Under the pieces are notes generated by a model. The model had not been told where the DNA came from, searched no databases, and worked only from the letters and a program-made list of their open reading frames with translations. From the NCBI RefSeq assembly GCF_019578655.1, contig NC_063257.1, forward strand, positions 27,297,939 to 27,361,938: a stretch of DNA of 64,000 nucleotides. The letters are read 5' to 3'. Origin of the DNA: Ricinus communis. Lineage: Eukaryota; Streptophyta; Magnoliopsida; Malpighiales; Euphorbiaceae. Shown here piece after piece: positions 32,657 to 44,115 of the stretch (positions are counted from its first letter, which is position 1; each line of letters begins with the position of its first letter). A program made the position numbers and the translations under genes.

Positions 32657-35206
32657 TGTAACATCATTGACCTTAACCACAAGCATTTCATTTAAATTTG
32701 CATGTATTGCATAAAATAACTTAAACATATGCATCTCAAATCATTCTATTTCATTATGTGAATTCCACATCTTTCATTTGTTTTGTATTTGTCAAAGTGC
32801 ATTGTAATGGCATATTTTAGTATGTGTAAAATAGGCTGTATTTGAGGTATTATAAAATTGAAAGTTGAGTCAATAAATAAATAAGTAAGAAATTGAATCT
32901 AGTTGACTTATTTATATAGATTGATTTGGACTTTTATTTGATAATTGATTAAAATATAACAAAAAGAATGATGATAATAATAATAATAATAATAATAATA
33001 ATATTAAAAAATATAAGATAAAGGATGTATATGGAGGTAGTGGATGTGTATGGGAGTGTCCTTATCTTGTGAACAAAAACTAGAAAACTGTAGTGTATCT
33101 CCTCATTAAGCTATAATTCCCGTATCAAATAAAAAAATAAAAAAATCTATATCTAATTTCTTTCCTTTCTTCTCTCAGATTCCTAAACCTAAATCTTGTT
33201 AATTTCAGCTATTGATTTGTGCAAGTACTAATTTTTATTCTATATTATAATTGTAATTATATGATTATGGTGTGAAGTGATTTCATAGTCCTTAAATTCT
33301 ATTTCAGAGCAGAATTTTGCACCCCTGTTTTCGTAGCCATAGAAGAAGAATTAGGAGAAATATAAAACATGAAACTTGTAAATACGTCAGGAGTCCATTG
33401 ATGAGAAGGGGCTGGGGAAAGGTTGAACCCAATTCCTACAGTGATGAATATAAGCGGGCCTTAGCAAAAAAGGATTAGGTTATTTCGGTAAATACATTCA
33501 ACCAACTCCAATCCTTTTACCAATTAACACTTCACATGGGGTTCTCCTTCAACTTTTCAAAGTAAAGCCAAATTTATGTCTCATCTTCATGCTTATAAAA
33601 TTGTTTCACGAGATTTGCTATGTGTGATGAGAAATTCTTCTTTGATTAGGACTAGTTAAATTGTATCTACTGCATGGGGTTTTCCTTTATTTAATAAAAT
33701 ATGAAACCCTTAGGGGCTGAATTAGATAAATTGTTAAAAATTATTTTTGTTCCTTTTTATGTTATCTAAAACCATCAAATGCGGTTTAATGAAATAATAT
33801 GTGTGTAATGAGAAATCGCCCTTGGAGTGAGGTTGGTTCTGTTTGGTCTGTCTGCAGGCAGTCCGCTATTTCCCAAATAGTATGAGGACTTTAGAGGCTA
33901 AACTAGATGAAGTTTAAAACATGAAAGATGTTCCTTTATATGTTATTGACGTTTCTAGAATTGGATTTTTCAATTGGGCTTATATAACTTGAGAAATTCT
34001 AAACTAAATGAGACTTGCTCAAAAATTTTTTATGCAGAGCGTAGGTTTGGAATAAAAAATTCACCATTAATTGTGAAGAGCTTATATTGTGATAACTTTT
34101 GGATATGTTATAGCTCTGTATGTCTAGTTTTATAGAAAAAGAAATCAACTAATTTAGAATTGTGTGGTGAAAGTTATTCACTCTCAGGTCTAGCAAGGTC
34201 AAGTTGTCCAATAGGAAAGAATTGTGCATAAATGTTAAGCTTATCCTGAAAATATACTAATTATATACCAAGTGTAAACACTATTGTAGGTATGTTTTTT
34301 ACCAATATATGTTAAATTTTAGGATCTCAAGGCATCGGTGAAGTTCGAGAAGGAAATACAGGTTGTCCATAACGTAATTAATATCTAAAAGGTGAGTATA
34401 AATATTGATCGACTTCTTGGGTGAAATTGTGTGATTGAGATTAGTGTGAACATGTGGTGAAATTATGTGATTGAGGTGAATAGTTTTGATTATTTAAATG
34501 TATGTAGTTTGTTTATTGATTGGTTATGTTTATATACAAGTGCTTATAAGTTAAATGCAAATTTTACATTTGAGCACTTGCATACGGATATAAATGGATG
34601 TTGTGACCGGCTTGGCAAATATTTGCAAAATCATATGGAAAATGCAAATGATAAAAGGAAATCACATGATTCACATGTTATATGCTGGCTAGCAAAATCA
34701 AATGGCAATTGTTTAACATGAATCCCGGGAGCAATATTTGTCTTCCCAGGCCACAAAAAAAAAAATGAACAATATATTAGCACTTGCATTTGAATGAATC
34801 ATATTTTTATATTGATCTTACATCAATTGTTTATTTTTGTGTCTTTAGAATTTAATTGATATTATATTTATTGAGTCATATGACACACCAAATCGCAATT
34901 ATTTTTCTGAGATAATGAAGCTTAAGGTGTGACTATTTGAAGCATATAGCATTATAAATAAAGTATAGAGCAAAGGTCACTGGCCGAACCTTCACTCTTT
35001 CTCTCCTTGTATCATAAGCATCCACATGATAAAGACATATGTTTTGTGTTATATTTGTAAATGTACTTCACATGTATTATATGAATAAAAACTTTATGAT
35101 GTTTTATATGCTTAAATAATATGTTGACTTTGTTTCACCATGATATGATTGTATTAATCCACTAAATAAAAACTTGGGATATCTGAATAGTAAAGAAATA
35201 GGGTGT
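32657..35206 (+). repeat. 3' LTR of the Tekay-type element
   Basis: It begins TGTAACATCATTG and matches the 5' LTR in three blocks. It carries about 330 bp (33305-33630) and about 890 bp (33985-34875) not found in the 5' LTR. In the second case ATTG lies at both borders, as expected if the 5' LTR lost the stretch by deletion. No gene is visible in the extra parts. A TAA microsatellite is at 32968-33003. Confidence 0.83.
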
Positions 35207-35525
35207 GATGTGATGATCTAGCAGGACGAGACACAAATCTACATATTTAAAGGAGAAATAATATTGTTTTAGATTAATCTAACAGGGAATGCATGTGTTT
35301 TAGTGTTTGGGATGCATACAATTATATAATTTAGGCCGAGGTTTTATTAGGTGTTGCCCACATGAATTTTCTCTTGTTTTTATTATTCTGGCTCATTAAA
35401 TTTAGGACTACGAGAGTTGTTAACCAGTCAACTCCTCTTTTTCTAGTATGATGGTTTGGTTTTATTTGGAGAGCATAAACGCCACTATTGAGAGAAAGAG
35501 CGTGGAAGCGGCAATCAAGATTGTT
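35207..35525 (+). repeat. 0.95-kb repeat, partial copy with internal gaps
   Basis: It reads GATGATCTAGCAGGACGAGAC, CTACGAGAGTTGTTAACC and TTTGGTTTTATTTGG in the order of the other copies, with a gap between the second and third landmark. The direction is again plus. Confidence 0.68.
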
Positions 35526-35629
35526 ATCAAGAAACGAATAAAACCACTTGGAAACTTAAAGAACACAATGAAATAACATTAAAGAAGGATAAGTAACCTG
35601 ATTCAAGAGCTAAAAGCTATGATACCAAA
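35526..35629 (-). other. primer site and leader remnant of gypsy family X
   Basis: On the minus strand a TGGTATCATAGC motif (35616-35627) follows the end of LTR X, so the sequence to its left is the start of an internal region, cut off at about 35526. Confidence 0.6.
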
Positions 35630-37299
35630 AGTTAAAGAACCTCCAAGAACTCTAATCCTTATAAATTCGTGAATTACTAACTTGAAAACCCAAAGAGCAA
35701 CTTGAAATTAAACCCTAGGATCGTCTAATCAGAGTGTAAGATGATCAAGAATTAGAACCTAAGGAAAGTTAAGTTCCCTAAACCCCAATTCCAAGTATAC
35801 CACAAGGATAGATCAACTCCCTAATAAATAAGTTTTGCATTCAAACAAGAATATAAGATACAAGCCATTTTGGCTTGAAAGAAAGTAAAAAATTTAATTG
35901 ATCATAATTTGAAAAATGGCATACCAATTTGATATGTTTTAAAGACATTTCCAAAGTCCTAAGAAGAATAGAACTGATATAAACATGGCTAACTTATACC
36001 TAACTTGTATTCAATATTGACGTCTTTACCAAGGATCGTTCACCTAATTAAGCAAAGAAGCTTTAACTCCCAACAAGACCCTTAAATAACTTTGTACTTA
36101 AGAACCTTAATTATAAAGAATTAAAGGCTGTTTAATATAAATAAAAGTTTAGATTAAACTAAATTTGTAAAATATCAAGCATTCACTTGATAAATTCACA
36201 AATTCACCAGGTTTATAAAGAACAAAATAAGAGAATTAACTCTAAAATAAACAATATTCAACCAAACTTTACAGAGAAATTCGTACTAGCTTATATAGGC
36301 CTTAGAAAAACCTAATTCTATAATAATAAGGAAGCCAATAACAATAGCAACTAGGAATAGAACTTCTAAGCTAAAAGGATAAGTTAAAACAACATTCTGA
36401 ACTATTAAAAGACTTCTTTAAATGAAAAAGTACTACTAAAATTCGTCCAACCCTAGCCTATATAATAAACATGACATTTGGGCCTAAGTAACATGTAATA
36501 AGCGACCAATTCTTGAGTATTAGCTTGACTTATTTATTTTGGGCCTATTTTGACTAGTTCATGCCTCCATATATTGAATTAAGTTTATAAGAGTATCTTG
36601 AGGCCAATTGTCTTAATTAAGCCCAATCTCATTTGGACTTTGGATCTCTAACCTAAGCTTCAACTCTTACTTCATGAACACTCCTAAAGCATCCTTGAAC
36701 TTCTTCATATGAGCTCTAGTAATTGGTCCATCATATTTGAGTGGCTCGTGTATAGTCCTAGTTGGATTAGGATTTCTAGCTGGAGTAGGACTCCTCATCG
36801 GACTAAGATTCCTAGTGGAAGTAGGATTTTTAGTTGGAGTAGGACTCCTCGTGGGATTAGGACTCCTAATTCAAGTAGGATTCCTAGTGGGAGTAGGATT
36901 TCTAGTCGGAGTAAGATTCCTTGTGCTTGTAGGATTCGCATCAAGAACTTTTACTTAACTAATATGATCTAATATGAGTTTCTTCACAAGCTTAGGAAAC
37001 TTTAACATTTAACCAAATAGGATACTAAGAGCTAAACAAAGCCTTCATAACCTTGGACTTTAAGAACATTAAATAAAGCCCATTCTTTATGAATTTCATT
37101 TGGGCCGTATTCTATTGGACTTCTATTGTTAGCCCACTCTTGCATATAGCTATTTAAGGGCTATTGAAGCTTCTTGGCCTTTGACCTTGTAATTGGACCT
37201 TGTGACAAACTTAATGGATCCTTCCTTGATTCTTTCTTGTTTCCCTTATCATCAAGCCCAACTAAATCAACATCTTTAAGCCTTGGCCGATCTATATCA
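35630..37299 (-). repeat. LTR of gypsy family X
   Basis: On the minus strand it begins TGATATAGATCGG right after a polypurine tract and ends just before a tRNA-Met-type primer site. Its length is about 1.67 kb. A pol-like frame runs across the border (37343-37161, with GPITRSKAKKLQ), just as in the nested gypsy at 10.6 kb, so the two families are probably related. The exact left end is uncertain by a few bases. Confidence 0.72.
36765..36950. repeat. 18-bp minisatellite inside LTR X
   Basis: About ten imperfect units of the GTAGGATTCCTAGTGGGA type. The unit length keeps a frame open by chance (repeated GFLVGV-like peptides), which should not be read as a gene. Confidence 0.8.
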
Positions 37300-37313
37300 T
37301 TCCCTCCTTCTTT
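37300..37313 (-). other. polypurine tract of gypsy family X
   Basis: AAAGAAGGAGGGAA on the minus strand directly precedes the LTR. Confidence 0.75.
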
Positions 37314-37790
37314 AGGATGAAGTCCTCGAATCAAACTTATCACCTATATCAAAAGGACTCAAATCAGAAACATTAAATGTGCCACTCATATTATACTTAC
37401 CCTGTAAATCAATTTTGTAACATTGTCATAGATCCTCTCAAGTACTTGAAATGGTCCATCCTCCTTTGGACTTAGCTTTGGCTTTCTTTGATTTGGGAAC
37501 CTTTCCTTGCGAAAACCTTAGTTCCAATCACTAGGTTGGAATACCATTGGCCTTCTTCCTTTGTTAACTCTTTCGGTTACTCTAGTATTTTGCTACTCAA
37601 TCCTCTCTTTAATTTCTTCATGTAGTCTTTTAACCAAATCTACCTTAGAAGAACCATCAACATTAACAAGCTTGTTAAGAGGCAAAGGAACTAGATCAAT
37701 AGGAGTTAATGGGTTAAAACCATAAACAATTTCAAATGGAGAACAATGTGACGTTGTGAATTGTGGTGTTTAGATTGCTTTGTGTGATTG
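37314..37790 (-). pseudogene. C-terminal integrase remnant of gypsy family X
   Basis: Minus-strand reading shows [19 protein letters not shown] at about 37750-37690, then NKGRRPMVFQPSDW and FRKERFPNQR. At least two stops and a late frame change are present. It matches the same part of the nested gypsy at 10140-10560. The rest of the element is missing; at about 37790 an unrelated LTR fragment follows. Confidence 0.75.
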
Positions 37791-38250
37791 AGAAGTCCAT
37801 TTGGCAATTGGAATCTTGAATAGCAAGAACTGGTTAATACTCACTTAGAGATAAGGATAATTAACTAGCCAGATTAAGAATTAACAAAGCTTAATAGAGG
37901 CGGATTAAAGCTTAATGCTAATTTAAGAATCAATCGTTAGGAAGAGATTCCAACTTTAGGTTATTAGGTTTAAGAATTCAGTTAAGAATTTGTCCACGGG
38001 TAGCATAATTGGATTCATCAATCCTTTATCTTTTGTTTGATCACCAACTAGTTTAGGTTCCCTTGGGTTTGCTTTCTTGTCTTGGTTATTTCATTTATCC
38101 ATTCATTCCTGCATCTCCCTTAGAACTTAGCTTGTAGCTATTAGTTAGTTTAGAAATTATTCATCATTCATCTTAGGTTAATATAACAAAGAACAAAGAA
38201 TTAACTCTGGGCTTTCACTTTCCCGAGGAATATGACCTTGATACTCGCCA
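37791..38250 (+). mobile_element. truncated Athila-like LTR fragment
   Basis: The reverse complement of this stretch resembles 1197-1560 of the solo LTR, for example at the CTCTGGGCTTTCACTTTCC phrase. It lacks the LTR's last 60 bp or so, cut where the next LTR begins at 38251. Confidence 0.65.
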
Positions 38251-40559
38251 TGTAACGCCTGCATTTTCTCATCATCCATGTTATGTGCATTTACATTTAA
38301 TCATTGGGCATATGATGGTATATCAATGATATTTTTATTTTATGAGAACAAATATATATTAATTATAAGTAGAGAATAAGAAGCATGATATTAGATTATT
38401 AATTTAGATAAGTTGATTAAGTACTTGGGTTATGTGTATTAAGTCTTAAGACTTAATTGAACCAATAGTTGAAGGTTGGGTAAATAGATTGGACTTAAAA
38501 GATACAATTAAAAGTTAGTACCTATATATGGTTAGTAAGAATTAATTTAGGGTGATAAAAATAGTTTAGTAGGTGGTGGCATTAAGAGAGGAATATTGGA
38601 AATTAGAACCATGAGCAAGCTCATTTTACCTCTTCATTTCTCTAAAATTCGTTCATGGCCAAAAACACAAAATTTGGATTAAGAGAGAGGAGTGGAATAC
38701 CTAGAAAAACTTAAGATTAAGATAGGATTTTGCTAACTATTGAAGGAGCCAAGCTAAAGCTAAAGGATTTAAGCATATTAGCAACCCAAAAGCTGAAATT
38801 GGTAAGTTGTTACTTGAGTGTTATTAATTTGTCATTAGGGTTCTTGATTACAAATTGGAAAAACTTCATTTGATGCTCTCATTGATTAATTAAAGGTCTG
38901 ATTATCATGAATTAGTAGAGTATTGAATGACTGCATAAAGATTAAGCTTGATTTAAGTTTAAGTATGTTAAGATAGAAAACTGTCAAAATTCCAGCAACC
39001 TTGATGTTCTGTATTTTAGGCATAACATGGGTTATATAAGTCCAAATTAAGCTTAATTGGTGTCTATGGAAATTTTAAAGAGTCCTCTATAACTTTGTAG
39101 TTTTATGATTTTGCTATTTTTGCCGTTTTGGTTACTTAAATTGAGCAAACAGATTGCTGCTCGGGTACAACTAGCTGTATGACCCTTGCTCAGTAATTTG
39201 AAAATAATTAAATCTATAGAAGTCGGAATTGAGCAATTCTTTTTGGAGATGAAACTAGACGCATAAATGGATATGTCTATTTAATATGAGATTTTTGTAT
39301 TAAGCCAATTTTTCCCAGCAATAAATATACCTTGGTACTAAATTCTGTCTAGAAAACAGAAATGTTGGAGATTAGTTTTATGCAATTTATTGATGTTAAT
39401 TTGAGTTAAATTGGTATTTAACTAGATGGGAAATGTTTATAGGATATTAAAACAGTAATTGAGAGTCTTAGAGGAAGAGTTAGACCTATGAATTAGAGAG
39501 GGGATGATCTTGTAATGCATTAGAACTCGCATTTACATGAATATTTGTAATATGCATGAAATGTGAATTGATGAATGTGTTGACAGTGCACTCAAAGGCC
39601 TCGGAAAGGAAGTTGTGGAGAAAGGAGGTTCTTATATGCTAAAGGAATAAGTATATTTTGAGTAAGTAAATAGTTAATATTTGCTATGTTCATATATTTA
39701 ATCAAATGTTCGCAAATGGTTGCGTTTGCTTAATATTGTTTATGTTTGAATGACTGAGATGGAAATGATTGGTGTTGGGTGGAACAATTGTTATTGCTGA
39801 AATATGATATAAGTGAAATGATTGAATTGTGATGTTAAGTGCATATGTGCATGTGAATGGTGGATTCCCCTGTGAAAAAATATATATATATATAAAGCCT
39901 TGGGAGGCTAAAGCCTAGAGAGGCTATAAAAGTGTATAATGTGAGATGAGGCGAGTACCACGTGTGTGATATGTGAGGATAAGGCGGAGCAGCACATTAA
40001 AGGGGATCCACAAGCCGTGAGAACTAACCATAATTGTTGAATTGTATTTCTTCTATGATGGTTGTAATGAATTGAGTAGAATGGTATGACTTTATACCTA
40101 AACTATGAATATCATGGAAAGTTATGTGATTGGGTGGAAATTGTATTAAGTGTATGTGATATAGATTATGTTGATTATTTATTTACTGAGCTGGAGGCTC
40201 ACCCCTCTCCAAAAATTTTTCTTTTCAGGTTTGTAAATAGTAGTGCATCCGTTGGTTGTATGCGAAGTCTAGCTTTTAGCAGCCCGCCAAGTTGGGCCAG
40301 TTTTGTGAAGTCTCCTCCTTATGCATTTTTGTATGCGCTATGTGATATATATGGAAGTATGCCTTATAAGGCATAAGAAGATGTTTGTAATACTTGTTAA
40401 ATGATGTTTAAGTATAATCATATGTTTATATGTTAATAACCTTGTGTCTGGATTCTTAACAACCTACATATTGACCTATCTACCTGTAGTATATATTCTA
40501 CGACGCTTGTATGCTTCCTGGCTAATGTTTATTGGTTAGCATGTGATGGGGGTGTTACA
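38251..40559 (+). mobile_element. solo-like LTR of a Tekay/Del-type element adjoining the satellite
   Basis: It starts TGTAACGCCTGC and ends GGGGGTGTTACA, 2309 bp, the normal termini of Tekay/Del LTRs; a CTGGAGGCTCACCCCTC phrase near 40190 is also typical of them. Flanking pentamers differ (CGCCA and AGGGG). No primer site follows, since the 39-bp satellite starts at once. A short AT run is at 39876-39893. Confidence 0.78.
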
Positions 40560-43500
40560 AGGGGTATATCTTTCAAGATGAGAAAACAACCCCAAAAAAG
40601 TGGTATATTTACTAATGAGAGAAAACAACCCTATAAGATGGGTATATTTCTCAATATTATAAAACAACCCGATAAGAGGGGTATATCTTTCAACATGAGA
40701 AAACTACCCAAAAAAAGTGGTATATTTGTCAATTTGAGAAAACAACACCGTAAGAGGGGTACATCTTTCAACATGAGAAAACAACCCTAAGAAAGTGGTA
40801 TATTTCCAACTACGAGAAAACAACCCGTAAGAGGGGTATATGTTTCAAGAAGAGAAGACAACCCCAAAAAAGGGGTATATTTGTCAATATTAAAAAATAA
40901 CCCCGTAAGAGGGGTATATTTTTCAACATGAGAGAATAACCCCAAAAAAGTGGTATGTTTATTGATAGGAGAAAACAACCGCGTAAGAGGGGTATATTTG
41001 TCATTATTAGAAAACAACCCCGTAAGAGGGGTTTATCTTTCAAAATGTGAAATCAGGCCCAAAAAAGCGGTGTATTTGTCAATATTAGAAAACAACCCCA
41101 CAGGAGGGGTATATCTTTCAAAATGAGAAACATAACCTTAAAAAGTGGAATATTTATCAATATGAGAAAACAACCCTATAAGAGTGGTATATTTGTCAAT
41201 ATTAGAAGATAACCCCGTAAGAGAAGTATATCTTTCAACAAGAGACAAGAAACCCAAAAAAGTGCTATATTTGTCAATATGAGAAAGCAACCCTGTAAGA
41301 GGGATATATTTGTCAATATTAGAAAACAACCCCGTAAGAGGGGTATATCTTTCAACATGAGCGGACAACCCTAAGAAAGTGGTATATTTTCTAATACGAG
41401 GAAACAACCCCGTTAGAGGGGTATATTTGTTAATATTAGAGAACAACCCCTTATGAGGGGTATATATTTCAACATGAGAAAACAACCCCAAAAATGTTGT
41501 ATATTTGTCAATTTGAGAGAACAACCCCGTAAGAGGGGTATATTTGTCAATATTAGAAAATAACCCCTTAAGAGAGGTATATCTTTCAACATGAGAAAAC
41601 AACCCCAAAAAAGTAGTATATTTACTAATACGAGAAAACAACCCCGTAAGAGTTGTATATTTGTCAATATTAGAAAAGAACCCCGTAAGAGGGGTATATC
41701 TTTCAAGATGAGAAAACAACCCCAAAAAAGTAGTATATTTACTAATACAAAAAAACAACCCCGTAAGAGGTGTATACTTGTCAATATTAGAAAACAACCC
41801 CGTAAGAGGGGTATATCTTTCATGATGAGAAAACAACCCAAAAAAAACGGTATATTTACTAATACGAGAAAACAACCACATAAGAGGGGTATCTTTTTCA
41901 ATATTAGAATACATCCCGTAAGATGGGTATATTTGTCAATATTAGAAAATAACCCAATAAGAGGCGTATATCTTTCAAGATGAGAAAACAATCCCAAAAA
42001 AGCGGTCTATTTGTCAATATTAGGAAACAACTCCGTAAGAGGGGTATATCTTTCAAAATGAGAAAAAAATCCCAAAAAAGTGGTATATTTGTCAATATGA
42101 GAAAACAACCCCGTAAGAGCGGTATATTTGTCAGTATTAGAAAACAACCCCGCAAGAGGAGTACAAGTTTCAACATGAGAAAACAAAACCAAAAAAAGTG
42201 ATATATTTGTCAATATGAGGAAACAACTCCGTAAGAGGGGTATATTTGTCAATATTAGAAAACAACCCCGTAAGAGAGGTATATCTTTCAAGATGAGAAA
42301 ATAACCCCAAAAGAGTGGTATATCTACTAATGAGAGAAAACAACCCCGTAAGATGGGTATATATCTCAATATTTTAAAACAACCCGGTAAGAGGGGAATA
42401 TCTTTCAACATGAGAAAACAACCCCAAAAAAGTGGTATATTTGTCAATTTGAGAGAACAACCCCGTAAGAGGGGCATATTTTTCAATATTAGAGAACACC
42501 CCCATAAGAAGGGTATATCTTTCAACATGAGAGAACAACCCTAAAAAAGTGGTATATTTACTAATACGTGAAAACACCCCGTTAGAGGGGTATATCTTTT
42601 CAAGATGAGAAAATAACCCCAAAAAAGGGGTATATTTGTCAATATTAGAAAACAACCCCGTAAGAGGGGTATATCTTTCAACATGAGAAAACAACCCCAA
42701 AACGTGGTATATTTTCTTATAAGAGAGAACAACCCCGTAAGAGGGGTATATTTCTCAATATTAGAAAATAACCCGGTAAGAGGGGTATATCTTTGAACAC
42801 GATAAAATAATCCCAAAAAAGTGGTATATTTCTCAATATCAGAGAACAACCCCGTAAGAGGGGTATATTTGTCAATATTAGAAAACAACCCCGTAAGAGG
42901 GGTATATCTTTCAACATGAGAAAACAACCCCAAAAAAGTGGTATATTTGTCAATTTGAGAAAATAACTCCATAAGAGGGGTATATTTCTCGATATTAGAA
43001 AATAACCCGTAATAGGGGTATATCTTTCAACATGAGAAAACAAACCTGTAAGAGCGGTATATTTGTCAATATGAGAAAACAAACCCGCAAGAGGGGTATA
43101 TTTGTCAGTATTAGAAAACAACCACGCAAGAGGAGTATAAGTTTCAACATGAGAAAACAAACCCAAAAGAGTGGTATATTTGTCAGTGTGAGGAAGCAAC
43201 CTCGTAAGAGGGGTATATTTATCAATATTAGAAAACAACCCTGTAAGAGGGGTATATCTTTCAAGATGAGAAAATAACCCCAAAAAAGTGGTATATTTAC
43301 TAATGAGAGAAAACAACCCCGTAAGATGGGTATATTTGTCAATATTAGAAAAAAACCTCGTAAGAGGGGTATATCTTTCAACATGAGAAAACAACCCCAA
43401 AGTAGTAATATATTTGTCAATTTGAGAAAACAACTTCGAAAGAAGGGTATATCTTTCAACATGTGATAACAAACCCAAAAAAATTGGTATATTGTCAATA

Positions 43501-44115
43501 TGAGAAAAAAATCCCGTAAGAGGGGTATATTTGTCAATATTAGAAAACAACCCCGTAAGAGGGGTATATCTTTCAACATGACAGGACTGCCCTAAAAAAG
43601 TGGTATATTTTTTAATACGAGAAAACAACCCCGTAAGAGGGGTATATTTGTCAATAATAGAAAACAACCCCTTAAGAAGGGTATATCTTTCAACATGAGA
43701 AAACAACCCCAAAAAGTGGTATATTTTCTAATACGAGAAAACAACCCTGTAAGAGGAGTATATTTATCAATATTACAAAACAACCCCTTAAGAGAGGTAT
43801 ATCTTTCAACATGAGAAAACAACCCCAAAAAAGTGGTATATTTTATAATACGAGAAAACAACCCCGTAAGAGGGGTATATTTGTCAATATTAGAAAACAA
43901 CCCCTTAAGAGGGGTATATCTTTCAACATGAGAAAACAACACAAAAAAGTGGTATATTTTTTAATACAAGAAAACAACACCGTAATAGGGGTATATTTAT
44001 CAATATTAGAAAACAACCCCGCAAGAGGGGTATGTTTGTCAATGTTAAAAAATAACCCCGTAAGAGCAGTATATCTTTCAACATTAGAAAACAACCCCAA
44101 AAAAGTGATATATTT
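40560..44115. repeat. satellite region A
   Basis: Mixed monomer types in an order that is repeated at 51490-57420. Position 40601 corresponds to 51492 and 41133 to 52024 (offset 10891). Confidence 0.8.

Larger units (their letters stand above)
25911..35206 (+). mobile_element. Tekay/Del-type chromovirus, degraded, with a nested Cassandra
   Basis: LTRs starting TGTAACATC (25911 and 32657) surround a 4.6 kb internal region with primer site, gag, protease, RT, RNase H, integrase and a C-terminal chromodomain-like region, all plus strand. Phrases such as [19 protein letters not shown] place it with Tekay/Del chromoviruses. The right LTR's end is blurred (GGGTGT at 35201-35206 without the final TTACA), and no target duplication is visible. 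More than ten stops and several shifts break the coding region. Confidence 0.88.

Noticed and set aside
34467..34721. 84-codon plus-strand frame
   Set aside because: It lies in the extra part of the Tekay 3' LTR. No motif and no sign of conservation.
36709..36972. Hydrophobic repeat peptides rich in GFLVGV
   Set aside because: Also a by-product of the 18-bp minisatellite. Not a membrane protein.
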